A DNA stretch of 64,000 nt from Streptomyces seoulensis. GTDB lineage: Bacteria; Actinomycetota; Actinomycetes; Streptomycetales; Streptomycetaceae. The translations under genes were made by a program, and so were the position numbers. The notes below the pieces were generated by a model. The model saw only the letters and a list, made by a program, of their open reading frames with translations. It made no database searches and had not been told where the DNA came from. Location: NCBI RefSeq assembly GCF_004328625.1, contig NZ_CP032229.1, positions 3,224,001 through 3,288,000 of the forward strand, read 5' to 3'. Position 1 is the first letter of the stretch, and each line of letters begins with the position of its first letter. Shown here piece by piece: positions 1-8,296 of the stretch.

Positions 1-252
1 CACGGACACGTCAAGCCCGGTGCCCGTTCCGTGACCGTACGCGAAAGAAGCGTCGCGCAAGCGTTACAGCGGGCGTACGACCGGTGCACGGAATTTGCAC
101 GTGGGCCTGTGCTGCGGGTTTCATGGCCGGTCCGTCCTGGGCCCGTCCCGGTGCCGGATCGGGACCGGCGGCCACCGGCGAGGCTGTAGCGTGGCCGACG
201 GAGTCCGTATCAACACCGCGCGCATCGCGGGCAGAAACGACGGCGAGGACCG
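1..252. other. Leader upstream of the kinase, no gene seen
   Basis: I see no credible protein here. Short open frames on both strands lack recognisable domains and overlap the kinase gene out of frame. The 3' end carries a GAGG ribosome-binding site about 5 nt before the kinase ATG. A kinase promoter probably lies in this stretch, but no convincing -35/-10 pair stands out. Confidence 0.5.
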
Positions 253-1893
253 ATGGCACAGACGCACGGCGCCCAAGGCCCGTCCGACCCCGAGGCGTCG
301 GCCGGCGGCGGCATGGCGGAGGCGCCGGAGAACTGGGGCAACGGCGGGCTCGTCGGCGACGGCCGCTACCGGCTCACCCATCGCCTCGGCCGGGGCGGCA
401 TGGCCGAGGTGTTCGCGGCCGAGGACGTCCGGCTCGGCCGTACGGTCGCGGTCAAGCTGCTGCGCGCCGACCTCGCCGAGGACCCCACCTCCAAGGCCCG
501 CTTCACGCGTGAGGCCCAGTCGGTGGCCGGGCTCAACCACCACTCGATCGTCGCCGTGTACGACTCCGGCGAGGACCAGGTGAACGGCCAGGCCGTGCCG
601 TACATCGTGATGGAGCTGGTCGAGGGCCGCACCATCCGCGAGCTGCTGGTCGACGCGGACGCGCCGGGCCCCGAGCAGGCCCTGATCATCGTCTCCGGGG
701 TGCTGGACGCGCTCGCCTACTCGCACCAGCACGGCATCGTGCACCGCGACATCAAGCCCGCCAACGTCATCATCACCGACAACGGCGCGGTCAAGGTGAT
801 GGACTTCGGCATCGCCCGCGCCCTGCACGGCGCCTCCACGACGATGACCCAGACCGGCATGGTCATGGGCACCCCGCAGTACCTCTCCCCGGAGCAGGCG
901 CTCGGCAAGGCCGTCGACCACCGCTCCGACCTGTACGCCACCGGCTGCCTGCTCTACGAACTCCTCGCGCTGCGGCCCCCCTTCACCGGTGAGACCCCGC
1001 TGTCGGTGGTCTACCAGCACGTCCAGGACATGCCGGTGCCGCCCTCGCAGGTCACCGCCGGCTGCCCGCCCGAGCTGGACGGCCTGGTCATGCGCTCCCT
1101 CGCCAAGGAGCCGGACGACCGCTTCCAGACGGCCGAGGAGATGCGCGGCCTGATCCAGTACGGCCTGCAGATGCTGTACGACCAGGGCGCCCACTCCGGC
1201 ACCTGGAACACCGGCCCGGTGGACGCCGTCGCGGGCGCGCCGACCCCGCCCGGCGGCTACGCGGGCACCACCGTGATGCCCCAGTCCGGTGGCTACGGCG
1301 GCGGCACCACGCAGATCCCGCAGCCGATCCTGCCCGGCGGGTACGGGAGCGGCGACGACGGCGGTTTCGAGGGCCACGGGAACAAGGGCAGCGGCAGGGG
1401 CAAGCTCCTGGTGCTGGCCGCGCTCGCCCTGGTCGCGGTCGTGGCCGGTGTCGCGCTCGCGATGAACAACACCGGCGGCGACGAGGGCAAGGGCCCCAAG
1501 CCGACCCCGACGCACTCCCGGACGCACAAGGACGACAAGGCGTCCGAGACGCCGACCGGCGGCACCTCCAAGGAGCCGACGGACGACCCGGCCACCCAGG
1601 GCGGCTCGGGCTGGAACAACGGCTCGGACTACACCCCGTCCTACCGGCCGACCGACCCCGGTACGGCCAAGCCGTCGGACGAGCCGACCGACCCGCAGAC
1701 CTCCGAGCAGCCGAGCACCCCGCAGACCTCGCCGCCCGCCACGGGCGACGCGTCCGGCGGCGGCACGGACGCGGGCACCACGGACGGCACCGGCAACGCG
1801 GGCGGCACCGACCAGGGCACCACGGCCGGTGCGGGCGGTGCGGACGCCGGTGCGGCGGCCGGAGCGGACGCGGCCGGCGCGAACGGCACTTGA
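253..1893 (+). CDS. Membrane-anchored Ser/Thr protein kinase (PknB-like)
   Basis: Hanks-type protein kinase of 546 aa that phosphorylates Ser/Thr residues of unknown targets at the membrane. The kinase domain spans about residues 38-300. It has a glycine loop LGRGGMAEVF near residue 45, the ATP-anchoring lysine in VAVKLL (K68), the catalytic loop HRDIKPAN (D166), DFG (D184) and the activation-segment end GTPQYLSPEQA. A single transmembrane helix lies near residues 383-404. The roughly 140-residue outer tail is rich in Thr, Pro, Gly, Ala and Asp and has no PASTA repeats, so the extracellular part looks like a flexible wall-spanning linker rather than a muropeptide sensor. The ATG at 253 has a GAGG ribosome-binding site 5 nt upstream. 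It is transcribed alone, convergent with the phosphotransferase. Family assignment is firm, substrate unknown. Confidence 0.93.
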   Translation: MAQTHGAQGPSDPEASAGGGMAEAPENWGNGGLVGDGRYRLTHRLGRGGMAEVFAAEDVRLGRTVAVKLLRADLAEDPTSKARFTREAQSVAGLNHHSIVAVYDSGEDQVNGQAVPYIVMELVEGRTIRELLVDADAPGPEQALIIVSGVLDALAYSHQHGIVHRDIKPANVIITDNGAVKVMDFGIARALHGASTTMTQTGMVMGTPQYLSPEQALGKAVDHRSDLYATGCLLYELLALRPPFTGETPLSVVYQHVQDMPVPPSQVTAGCPPELDGLVMRSLAKEPDDRFQTAEEMRGLIQYGLQMLYDQGAHSGTWNTGPVDAVAGAPTPPGGYAGTTVMPQSGGYGGGTTQIPQPILPGGYGSGDDGGFEGHGNKGSGRGKLLVLAALALVAVVAGVALAMNNTGGDEGKGPKPTPTHSRTHKDDKASETPTGGTSKEPTDDPATQGGSGWNNGSDYTPSYRPTDPGTAKPSDEPTDPQTSEQPSTPQTSPPATGDASGGGTDAGTTDGTGNAGGTDQGTTAGAGGADAGAAAGADAAGANGT

Positions 1894-1917
1894 ATGCCGA
1901 CGTCGCCGGCCCCCGGA

Positions 1918-1937
1918 ACGGGCCCGGACGGGCCCGT
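1918..1937. terminator. Inverted repeat between convergent genes
   Basis: Nine-base arms (ACGGGCCCG / CGGGCCCGT) separated by GA, lying between the kinase stop and the convergent phosphotransferase stop. It has no U-tract, as is common for Streptomyces terminators. The spacer is too short for a full hairpin, so the innermost pairs would open. Confidence 0.4.
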
Positions 1938-1959
1938 CGGCTGACGGGGCCGAAGCGGC

Positions 1960-3003
1960 TCAGCCGGTGAAGGCGTCGCACACCGCGTCGTACTCCCGTG
2001 TCCACCACACCGCGAGCGCGGAGGCGGCCGGGAACTGGCAGTCGGCGCGGGTGTCCCCGCGCTCGTAGTGCCAGCGCAGCATCCAGAAGTCGTTCAGGCG
2101 CTCCCACCAGACCCGGTGTACGGCCGCCGCCAGCTCCGAGGGGGTGGCGCGCGCCGCGCGCCGGTACGCCCGCGCGTACGCCCGCGCCTTGGGCAGGTCC
2201 AGCATCCCCGCGGGCCGTACGAAGAAGATCGCGGCGGCCCGTACCGCCTCCTCGGCGCGGGGCTGCACCCCGAGGCGGTCCCAGTCGACGATGGCGGCGG
2301 GGGTACCGCCCCGGTAGAGCAGGTTGAACGGGTGGAAGTCGCCGTGCACCCAGCCCACCGGGCCGCCGCGCGGCGGGCGGCGGTGGGTGTGCTGCTCCAG
2401 CAGCGACCGGCGTTCCAGCAGGCGGTGGCGGGCCAGGTCGTCGAAGGCGTCGGCCGGCTTGTGACGGTGGACGTGGCCGAGCAGGTCGTCGATGAGAGCG
2501 AAGGTGTCGGCCGGGTCGGCGCTCTCCACCGGGTGCGGGCTCGTGGCCGGCCGGGTGCGCCCCTTGGGCGGCATCACGCGCTCCAGGCAGGCGTGCACGG
2601 CGCCCAGCAGCGCGCCCAGGCGCGCGCTCTCGGAGCGGGTGAGCTGGCCGCCGTGCAGATGCCCGCCCTCGATCCAGGGGTGCAGCGCGTAGGCGTGCCC
2701 GCCGACGACCGCGACCGTACGGCCCTCGCGGTGGGTGAGCGGCGGGACGGCCGGGACGCCGACCTCGGCGAGGCGCTTCGTGGCCAGATGGCGGCGCTCG
2801 ATGGCGTCGGGGTCGGCGGTGTCGGGGTCGAAATGGTGCTTGAGGAAGTACCGGCCCCGGGTGGTGCGCACCCGGAAGCCCCGGTTGAGCAGCCCCTGGT
2901 CGACCGGTTCACAGGCGAGGGCCGTACCGGCTCCGTACAGGGGTAACAAGGTGCCCAGCGGGGGCGCGTGGGGCACGACGGGTGGTACACGAAGGCGCTG
3001 CAC
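1960..3003 (-). CDS. Aminoglycoside phosphotransferase-family kinase
   Basis: Protein of 347 aa with the APH/choline-kinase fold, predicted to transfer phosphate from ATP to a small molecule. The catalytic loop HGDFHPFN is at residues 220-227 (Asp222 the likely base, Asn227 a metal ligand). It is followed by the metal-binding motif IVDWD at 238-242. The N-lobe lysine is likely in RYFLKHHF (about K55). The family covers homoserine kinase II, choline kinase, antibiotic kinases and maltokinase-like enzymes, and nothing here fixes the substrate. It is monocistronic, convergent with the Ser/Thr kinase and divergent from bkdA. A resistance role is possible but unsupported, since the gene sits in core chromosome away from any antibiotic cluster. 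Confidence 0.85.
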   Translation of the reverse strand: MQRLRVPPVVPHAPPLGTLLPLYGAGTALACEPVDQGLLNRGFRVRTTRGRYFLKHHFDPDTADPDAIERRHLATKRLAEVGVPAVPPLTHREGRTVAVVGGHAYALHPWIEGGHLHGGQLTRSESARLGALLGAVHACLERVMPPKGRTRPATSPHPVESADPADTFALIDDLLGHVHRHKPADAFDDLARHRLLERRSLLEQHTHRRPPRGGPVGWVHGDFHPFNLLYRGGTPAAIVDWDRLGVQPRAEEAVRAAAIFFVRPAGMLDLPKARAYARAYRRAARATPSELAAAVHRVWWERLNDFWMLRWHYERGDTRADCQFPAASALAVWWTREYDAVCDAFTG

Positions 3004-3508
3004 GCGCCGATGCTAGGGCACGGAAAGCCCCCTTGAACTGGGGGTTGTCACAGGCAGTCGTCGGTGGTCGCATTCGGTCACCCGGCGTGCCCCGGTGAAC
3101 GGCCCGGCGTTCTTCGGAGCGCAATTCGCGCGCGGCGCGAAAGAAATCCGCAGCCGTCCCCGGTGACGCGCCGGGACTCTTCCTTTGAGCTGGGTGCGCG
3201 GGATAACGTGCCGTTGCTCCGGCCTCCTGCAAGGCTGTGACCAGGCAACTTCCGGGCCTTGCCGATTTACTTGGAAATCCAAGCAAAATCGCAGGTCAGG
3301 TGGGGTTTCACAGAAATGTGGAGCACTGGGTAACGTTAAAAGCCGCAGGCGCTCGCCGGGGCACCTGTCACGCCTGTTCCCGGCCGAGCGGCACCCACCC
3401 CGTGCCCGGTGGTCGAGAAGAGGTGGCCGCTCCCCCCGGCTCCGACCGAGCAAGGGGGAACCCAGGCTCACCGGCAACCCCGTGGGCCGGAACGACGGAG
3501 GAGCACAC
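3004..3508. promoter_or_regulatory. 505-bp intergenic leader of the bkd operon
   Basis: Divergent control region between the phosphotransferase gene (left) and bkdA (right). It is noticeably richer in A/T than its surroundings around 3260-3350. It contains two inverted repeats: CCCCC-N7-GGGGG at 3028-3044, close to the phosphotransferase start, and CTTGGA-AA-TCCAAG at 3270-3283. No protein-coding signal is visible. The open frame that continues upstream of the bkdA start lacks homology features and is preceded by no good ribosome-binding site. Confidence 0.6.
3270..3283. promoter_or_regulatory. Inverted repeat, candidate operator of the bkd operon
   Basis: Perfect 6-base arms CTTGGA and TCCAAG around AA, in a locally AT-rich stretch (TTTAC before, CAAAAT after) about 225 bp upstream of the bkdA start. 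Dyads of this size suit a dimeric regulator such as an Lrp/AsnC protein, and streptomycete bkd operons are known to be controlled by the Lrp-type BkdR. No regulator gene is adjacent here, so the assignment is inference. Confidence 0.4.
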
Positions 3509-4699
3509 GTGACCGTGGAGAGCAGTGCCGCGCGCAAGCCGCGACGCAGCGCCGCAGGCAAGGCCGGTACCGCCGGTACCGGGCGCAGCACCCGCAGCAC
3601 CGCGAAGCAGGGCACCGAGCCCGAGCTGGTGCAGCTTCTGACGCCGGAGGGCAAGCGGGTCAAGAACGCCGAGTTCGACGCCTACGTCGCCGGCATCACC
3701 CCCGACGAGCTGCGCGGTCTGTACCGCGACATGGTGCTCACCCGCCGCTTCGACGCGGAGGCGACCGCCCTCCAGCGCCAGGGCGAGCTGGGCCTGTGGG
3801 CCTCGCTGCTCGGCCAGGAGGCCGCCCAGATCGGCTCCGGCCGCGCCACCCGCGAGGACGACTACGTCTTCCCGACCTACCGCGAGCACGGCGTCGCCTG
3901 GTGCCGCGGGGTCGACCCGACCAACCTGCTCGGCATGTTCCGGGGTGTGAACAACGGCGGCTGGGACCCCAACGGCAACAACTTCCACCTGTACACGATC
4001 GTCATCGGCTCGCAGACGCTGCACGCCACCGGCTACGCGATGGGCGTGGCCAAGGACGGCGCCGACTCGGCCGTGATCGCCTACTTCGGCGACGGCGCGT
4101 CCAGCCAGGGCGACGTGGCGGAATCGTTCACCTTCTCCGCGGTCTACAACGCGCCGGTCGTGTTCTTCTGCCAGAACAACCAGTGGGCGATCTCCGAGCC
4201 CACCGAGAAGCAGACCCGCGTCCCGCTCTACCAGCGCGCCCAGGGCTACGGCTTCCCCGGCGTCCGGGTCGACGGCAACGACGTGCTGGCCTGCCTCGCC
4301 GTGACCCGCTGGGCGCTGGAGCGCGCCCGCAACGGCGAGGGCCCGACCCTGGTCGAGGCGTTCACCTACCGGATGGGCGCCCACACCACCTCCGACGACC
4401 CCACGCGCTACCGGCACGACGACGAGCGCGTCGCCTGGGAGGCGAAGGACCCGATCCTGCGCCTGCGCGCCTACCTGGAAGCCTCGAACCACGCGGACGA
4501 GGGATTCTTCGCGGAACTGGAGAGCGAGTCCGAGGCGTTGGGCAAGCGGGTGCGGGAAGCGGTCCGCGCCATGCCGGACCCGGACCGCTTCGCCATCTTC
4601 GAGAACGTGTACGCGGACGGGCACGCGCTCGTCGACGAGGAGCGCGCCCAGTTCGCCGCCTACCAGGCGTCGTTCGCGGACGCGGAAGGGGGCAACTGA
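3509..4699 (+). CDS. bkdA: Branched-chain 2-oxoacid dehydrogenase E1 alpha
   Basis: The 396-aa alpha subunit of the thiamine-diphosphate E1 component decarboxylates 2-oxo acids from Val, Leu and Ile. It starts the route to isobutyryl-, isovaleryl- and 2-methylbutyryl-CoA used as fatty acid and polyketide starters. The ThDP motif begins at GDGASSQGD (about residues 194-202) and ends at the QNN near residue 224. A basic, Ala/Thr-rich tail of about 40 residues precedes the catalytic domain. I chose the GTG at 3509 because GGAGG lies 7 nt upstream; the frame stays open to 3185 without a better signal. It is the first gene of bkdA-B-C, with one base before the next ATG. Pyruvate dehydrogenase E1 alpha is the alternative, but the bkd reading fits gene order. 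Confidence 0.88.
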   Translation: MTVESSAARKPRRSAAGKAGTAGTGRSTRSTAKQGTEPELVQLLTPEGKRVKNAEFDAYVAGITPDELRGLYRDMVLTRRFDAEATALQRQGELGLWASLLGQEAAQIGSGRATREDDYVFPTYREHGVAWCRGVDPTNLLGMFRGVNNGGWDPNGNNFHLYTIVIGSQTLHATGYAMGVAKDGADSAVIAYFGDGASSQGDVAESFTFSAVYNAPVVFFCQNNQWAISEPTEKQTRVPLYQRAQGYGFPGVRVDGNDVLACLAVTRWALERARNGEGPTLVEAFTYRMGAHTTSDDPTRYRHDDERVAWEAKDPILRLRAYLEASNHADEGFFAELESESEALGKRVREAVRAMPDPDRFAIFENVYADGHALVDEERAQFAAYQASFADAEGGN

Positions 4700-4700
4700 C

Positions 4701-5678
4701 ATGGCCGAGAAGATGGCTCTGGCCAAGGCGATCAACGAATCGCTGCGGCGCGCGCTGGAGACCGACCCCAAGGTCCTGGTCATGGGCGAGGACGTCGGCA
4801 AGCTCGGCGGTGTCTTCCGGGTCACCGACGGCCTCCAGAAGGACTTCGGCGAGGAGCGGGTCATCGACACCCCGCTCGCCGAGTCCGGCATCGTCGGCAC
4901 CGCGATCGGCCTCGCCCTCCGCGGCTACCGCCCGGTGGTCGAGATCCAGTTCGACGGCTTCGTCTTCCCGGCGTACGACCAGATCGTCACCCAGCTCGCG
5001 AAGATGCACGCCCGTTCGCTGGGCAAGGTCAAGATGCCGGTCGTCATCCGCATCCCCTACGGCGGCGGCATCGGCGCGGTCGAGCACCACTCCGAGTCCC
5101 CCGAGGCGCTGTTCGCGCACGTGGCCGGCCTGAAGGTGGTCAGCCCGTCCAACGCCTCGGACGCCTACTGGATGATGCAGCAGGCCATCCAGAGCGACGA
5201 CCCGGTGATCTACTTCGAGCCCAAGCGGCGCTACTGGGACAAGGGCGAGGTCGACCCCGAGCTGATCCCCGGCCCGCTGCACAGGGCGAGCGTGGTCCGC
5301 GAGGGCACCGATCTGACGCTGGCCGCGTACGGCCCGATGGTCAAGCTCTGCCAGCAGGTGGCGGACGCGGCCGCCGAGGAGGGCAAGTCGCTGGAGGTGC
5401 TCGACCTCCGGTCGGTCTCCCCGCTGGACTTCGACACCATCCAGACCTCGGTCGAGAAGACCCGCCGTCTGGTGGTCGTTCACGAGGCGCCGGTGTTCCT
5501 CGGCTCCGGCGCGGAGATCGCCGCGCGGATCACCGAGCGGTGCTTCTACCACCTGGAGGCGCCGGTGCTCCGGGTCGGCGGCTATCACGCCCCGTACCCG
5601 CCGGCGCGCCTGGAGGACGAGTATCTGCCGGGCCTGGACCGGGTGCTCGACGCCGTCGACCGCGCCCTTGCGTACTGA
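4701..5678 (+). CDS. bkdB: Branched-chain 2-oxoacid dehydrogenase E1 beta
   Basis: The 325-aa beta subunit pairs with BkdA in the alpha2-beta2 E1 enzyme. The transketolase pyrimidine-binding domain occupies about residues 4-180, with MGEDVG near 29 and the FDGF stretch near 86. The transketolase C-terminal domain follows, about 195-315. Length and architecture match the family. It starts 1 nt after the bkdA stop, so translation is probably coupled. It was placed downstream of E1 alpha and upstream of E2, the standard order. Confidence 0.92.
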   Translation: MAEKMALAKAINESLRRALETDPKVLVMGEDVGKLGGVFRVTDGLQKDFGEERVIDTPLAESGIVGTAIGLALRGYRPVVEIQFDGFVFPAYDQIVTQLAKMHARSLGKVKMPVVIRIPYGGGIGAVEHHSESPEALFAHVAGLKVVSPSNASDAYWMMQQAIQSDDPVIYFEPKRRYWDKGEVDPELIPGPLHRASVVREGTDLTLAAYGPMVKLCQQVADAAAEEGKSLEVLDLRSVSPLDFDTIQTSVEKTRRLVVVHEAPVFLGSGAEIAARITERCFYHLEAPVLRVGGYHAPYPPARLEDEYLPGLDRVLDAVDRALAY

Positions 5679-5688
5679 GGAAGGTTTC

Positions 5689-7101
5689 GTGACGACGATG
5701 ACGGAAGCTTCCGTGCGCGAGTTCAAGATGCCGGACGTGGGCGAGGGGCTCACCGAGGCCGAGATCCTCAAGTGGTACGTGCAGGTCGGGGACACGGTCA
5801 CCGACGGCCAGGTGGTGTGCGAGGTCGAGACCGCCAAGGCGGCCGTCGAACTCCCCATCCCCTACGACGGGGTGGTGCGCGAGCTGCGCTTCGCCGAGGG
5901 CACGACGGTCGACGTGGGTACGGCGATCATCGCGGTGGACGTGTCGGGCGGAGCCGCACCCGAGCCGGCTCCGGCCGCGCCCGCCGAGCCCGCTCCCGCG
6001 CCTGCCGAGGAGGCCGAGCCGAAGGGCCGTACTCCGGTGCTGGTGGGGTACGGCGTGGCCGTGTCCTCCACCAAGCGGCGTCCCCGCAAGGGGCCCGAGG
6101 TGGCGGTGGCCGCCGCCGCGCAGGCGGTGCAGGCCGAGCTGAACGGGCACGGGGCTGCGGTTCCGGCTGCCGCTCCGGCTCCGGCTCCGGTGAAGGAGCG
6201 CCCGCTGGCCAAGCCGCCGGTGCGCAAGCTGGCCAAGGACCTGGGCGTCGACCTGACGCTGGTCACCCCGTCCGGGCCGGACGGCGTCATCACCCGCGAG
6301 GACGTGCACGCGGCGGTGGCCCCGGCGGAGCCGGTGGCCGAGGCCCCGGCCCCCGCAGCTGTGTCCGCTCCCGCGCCCGCCGTGGCGGTGTACGACTCCG
6401 CGCGGGAGACGCGTATCCCGGTCAAGGGGGTCCGCAAGGCGACCGCGCAGGCGATGATCGGCTCGGCGTTCACGGCGCCGCACGTCACGGAGTTCGTGAC
6501 GGTGGACGTGACGCGGACGATGAAGCTGGTCGAGGAGCTGAAGCAGGACAAGGAGTTCCAGGGGCTGCGGGTGAACCCGCTGCTGCTGATCGCCAAGGCC
6601 CTGCTGGTCGCGATCAAGCGCAACCCCGAGGTCAACGCGTCCTGGGACGAGGCCGCCCAGGAGATCGTGCTCAAGCACTACGTCAACCTGGGTATCGCGG
6701 CGGCGACTCCGCGCGGGCTGATCGTGCCCAACATCAAGGACGCGCAGGACAAGACGCTCCCGCAGCTGTCCTCGGCGCTGGGCGAGCTGGTGACCACGGC
6801 CCGCGAGGGCAAGACGTCCCCGGCGGCGATGCAGGGCGGCACGGTGACCATCACCAACGTCGGCGTCTTCGGCGTCGACACCGGTACGCCGATCCTCAAC
6901 CCCGGCGAGTCCGCGATCCTCGCCGTCGGCGCGATCAAGCTCCAGCCGTGGGTCCACAAGGGCAAGGTCAAGCCCCGCCAGGTCACCACCCTCGCCCTCA
7001 GCTTCGACCACCGCCTGGTCGACGGCGAACTCGGCTCCAAGGTCCTGGCGGACATCGCGGCAATTCTCGAACAGCCGAAGCGATTGATCTCCTGGGCGTA
7101 G
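5689..7101 (+). CDS. bkdC: 2-oxoacid dehydrogenase E2 dihydrolipoamide acyltransferase
   Basis: E2 core subunit (470 aa) that accepts the acyl group on lipoamide and passes it to CoA. The lipoyl domain spans residues 5-85, with the lipoylated lysine in ETAKA at about K50. Then comes an Ala/Pro linker, a peripheral-subunit-binding domain near 185-220 (KPPVRKLAKDLGV) and a second Ala/Pro linker. The catalytic acyltransferase domain runs from about 240 to the end, with the active site HRLVDG (H441). I used the GTG at 5689, which has GAGGAAGG 4-12 nt upstream. The frame begins with a TTG at 5668 overlapping bkdB, and an ATG at 5698 is also possible. No E3 gene follows, so lipoamide dehydrogenase must come from elsewhere. 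Confidence 0.92.
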   Translation: MTTMTEASVREFKMPDVGEGLTEAEILKWYVQVGDTVTDGQVVCEVETAKAAVELPIPYDGVVRELRFAEGTTVDVGTAIIAVDVSGGAAPEPAPAAPAEPAPAPAEEAEPKGRTPVLVGYGVAVSSTKRRPRKGPEVAVAAAAQAVQAELNGHGAAVPAAAPAPAPVKERPLAKPPVRKLAKDLGVDLTLVTPSGPDGVITREDVHAAVAPAEPVAEAPAPAAVSAPAPAVAVYDSARETRIPVKGVRKATAQAMIGSAFTAPHVTEFVTVDVTRTMKLVEELKQDKEFQGLRVNPLLLIAKALLVAIKRNPEVNASWDEAAQEIVLKHYVNLGIAAATPRGLIVPNIKDAQDKTLPQLSSALGELVTTAREGKTSPAAMQGGTVTITNVGVFGVDTGTPILNPGESAILAVGAIKLQPWVHKGKVKPRQVTTLALSFDHRLVDGELGSKVLADIAAILEQPKRLISWA

Positions 7102-7131
7102 CACGCCCTTTCCAGCGGCATTTCTCGTTCA

Positions 7132-7175
7132 AAAAGGCCCGCCCCCACGGAGTGATCCGTGGGGGCGGGCCTTTT
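7132..7175. terminator. Strong bidirectional terminator after bkdC
   Basis: A 20-base perfect stem (7132-7151 with 7156-7175) closed by GTGA. The arms run AAAAGGCCCGCC... on one side and end in ...GGGCCTTTT on the other, giving a T-run in both directions. It lies between the convergent bkdC and DD-transpeptidase genes and should terminate both. Confidence 0.9.
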
Positions 7176-7187
7176 GCGTGCTGTGAA

Positions 7188-8084
7188 TTACTTCGTGAAG
7201 CCGTAGTTCAGGAGCTTCGTGGCGTCCGTGCCGCGCTGGGGGACGGAGGACGACGCGAGGACCGTGCCGATGACCGTCTTGCCGTTGCGGGTGGCGGCGA
7301 AGACGAGGCAGTACTTGGCCTCGGGGCCGGAGCCGGTCTTGACGCCGATGGTGCCGCTGTAGCTGCTCAGCAGCGTGTTGGTGTTGGTCCACGCCTTCAT
7401 CGTGCGCGTGCTGCCGGTCTTGGTGACCGTCTTCGCCGTGTACGACTTGGTCTTGACGATCGCGCGGAAGTTGGCGCTCTTCATCGCGCTGCTGGCGATC
7501 TTCGTCAGGTCGCGCGGGGTCGAGTAGTTCGAGCCCTTGCCGATGCCGTCGAAGGAGTCGAAGTGCGTGTTCTTCAGGTTGAGGGCCTTCGCGGCGGAGT
7601 TCATCTTGCCGAGGAAGGAGTTCACGCGCGCGGTGTGCGTGCTGCCCGAGCCGTACTTGTCCGCGAGGACGTACGCGGCGTCGCAGCCGGACGGCAGCAT
7701 CAGCCCGTACAGGAGCTGGCGGACGGTGACCTTGTCGCCGACGATCAGGCCGGCCGAGGACGCGTTGTTGGCGACGATGTAGTCGCTGGCGCCCTTGGGG
7801 ATGGTGACCTTGGCGTCCAGGTTCAGGTTCGGCTGCGCCAGCACGACCTTCGCGGTCATGATCTTGGTGGTCGAGCCCGTGGAGCGTCGGGTGTCCGCGG
7901 CCTTGGTGTACAGCGAGGCGCCGGTGGAGTTGTTCATCACGTAGCCGCCCGCGGCCACGATCGAAGGCGCGGAGGCGGCCTGCGCGGGCGCTGCGGTGAG
8001 GGCACTGGTGGTGAGCAGCGCGCCGGACGCGACGGCGACGGCGGCGGCCCTGCGGAGGGAGGAGCCCTTGATGCCGGTAATCAA
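7188..8084 (-). CDS. K15-type D-alanyl-D-alanine transpeptidase/carboxypeptidase
   Basis: Exported penicillin-binding protein (298 aa) that processes peptidoglycan stem peptides. The signal peptide is residues 1-36, ending in AQA. The three active-site motifs are S71-T-T-K74, S132-G-C134 and K249-T-G251. The second motif is SxC instead of the usual SxN, which is the hallmark of the Streptomyces K15 DD-transpeptidase. In K15 these motifs are at mature positions 35, 96-98 and 213-215, and every one is offset here by exactly 36. The implied mature chain, 262 residues, equals that of K15. The TTG start at 8084 has GAGGT 8 nt upstream and places the signal peptide at the N terminus. In-frame sequence further upstream is not signal-like. 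It is divergent from the GntR gene. Confidence 0.92.
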   Translation of the reverse strand: MITGIKGSSLRRAAAVAVASGALLTTSALTAAPAQAASAPSIVAAGGYVMNNSTGASLYTKAADTRRSTGSTTKIMTAKVVLAQPNLNLDAKVTIPKGASDYIVANNASSAGLIVGDKVTVRQLLYGLMLPSGCDAAYVLADKYGSGSTHTARVNSFLGKMNSAAKALNLKNTHFDSFDGIGKGSNYSTPRDLTKIASSAMKSANFRAIVKTKSYTAKTVTKTGSTRTMKAWTNTNTLLSSYSGTIGVKTGSGPEAKYCLVFAATRNGKTVIGTVLASSSVPQRGTDATKLLNYGFTK

Positions 8085-8296
8085 AGCGGAATACCTCGAT
8101 TGTCTGAAATGCCCTGGGAATGCGGCCTGGTTGAGGTGCCCTGAAAGGAGAGCCGCACCTGTGTGACATGTGAACGGCCCCCATGGTTGCACTCCCGCGC
8201 GAGGAAATTTCCGGCGCTCCCCTGACGCCCCCTCACCCGGGTCCGCATGCTGGACCGCGTTGTCCCGCCCCCGGCTGTTGTATCTATCCTGTGGGC
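8085..8296. promoter_or_regulatory. Divergent promoter region, DD-peptidase and GntR
   Basis: 212-bp region between two divergent starts. On the right side, TATCCT at 8285-8290 looks like a -10 element only 6 nt before the GntR ATG (8297). That predicts a leaderless or nearly leaderless gntR transcript. On the left side, GAGGT precedes the TTG start of the DD-peptidase. Confidence 0.4.

Noticed and set aside
121..1527. Long minus-strand frame opposite the Ser/Thr kinase
   Set aside because: It is a codon-bias shadow of the kinase gene, with no recognisable domain; the plus strand carries a complete, well-conserved kinase.
3028..3044. CCCCC-N7-GGGGG as a terminator or operator
   Set aside because: Only five GC pairs, too weak in a GC-rich genome, and placed at the phosphotransferase start rather than after a gene.
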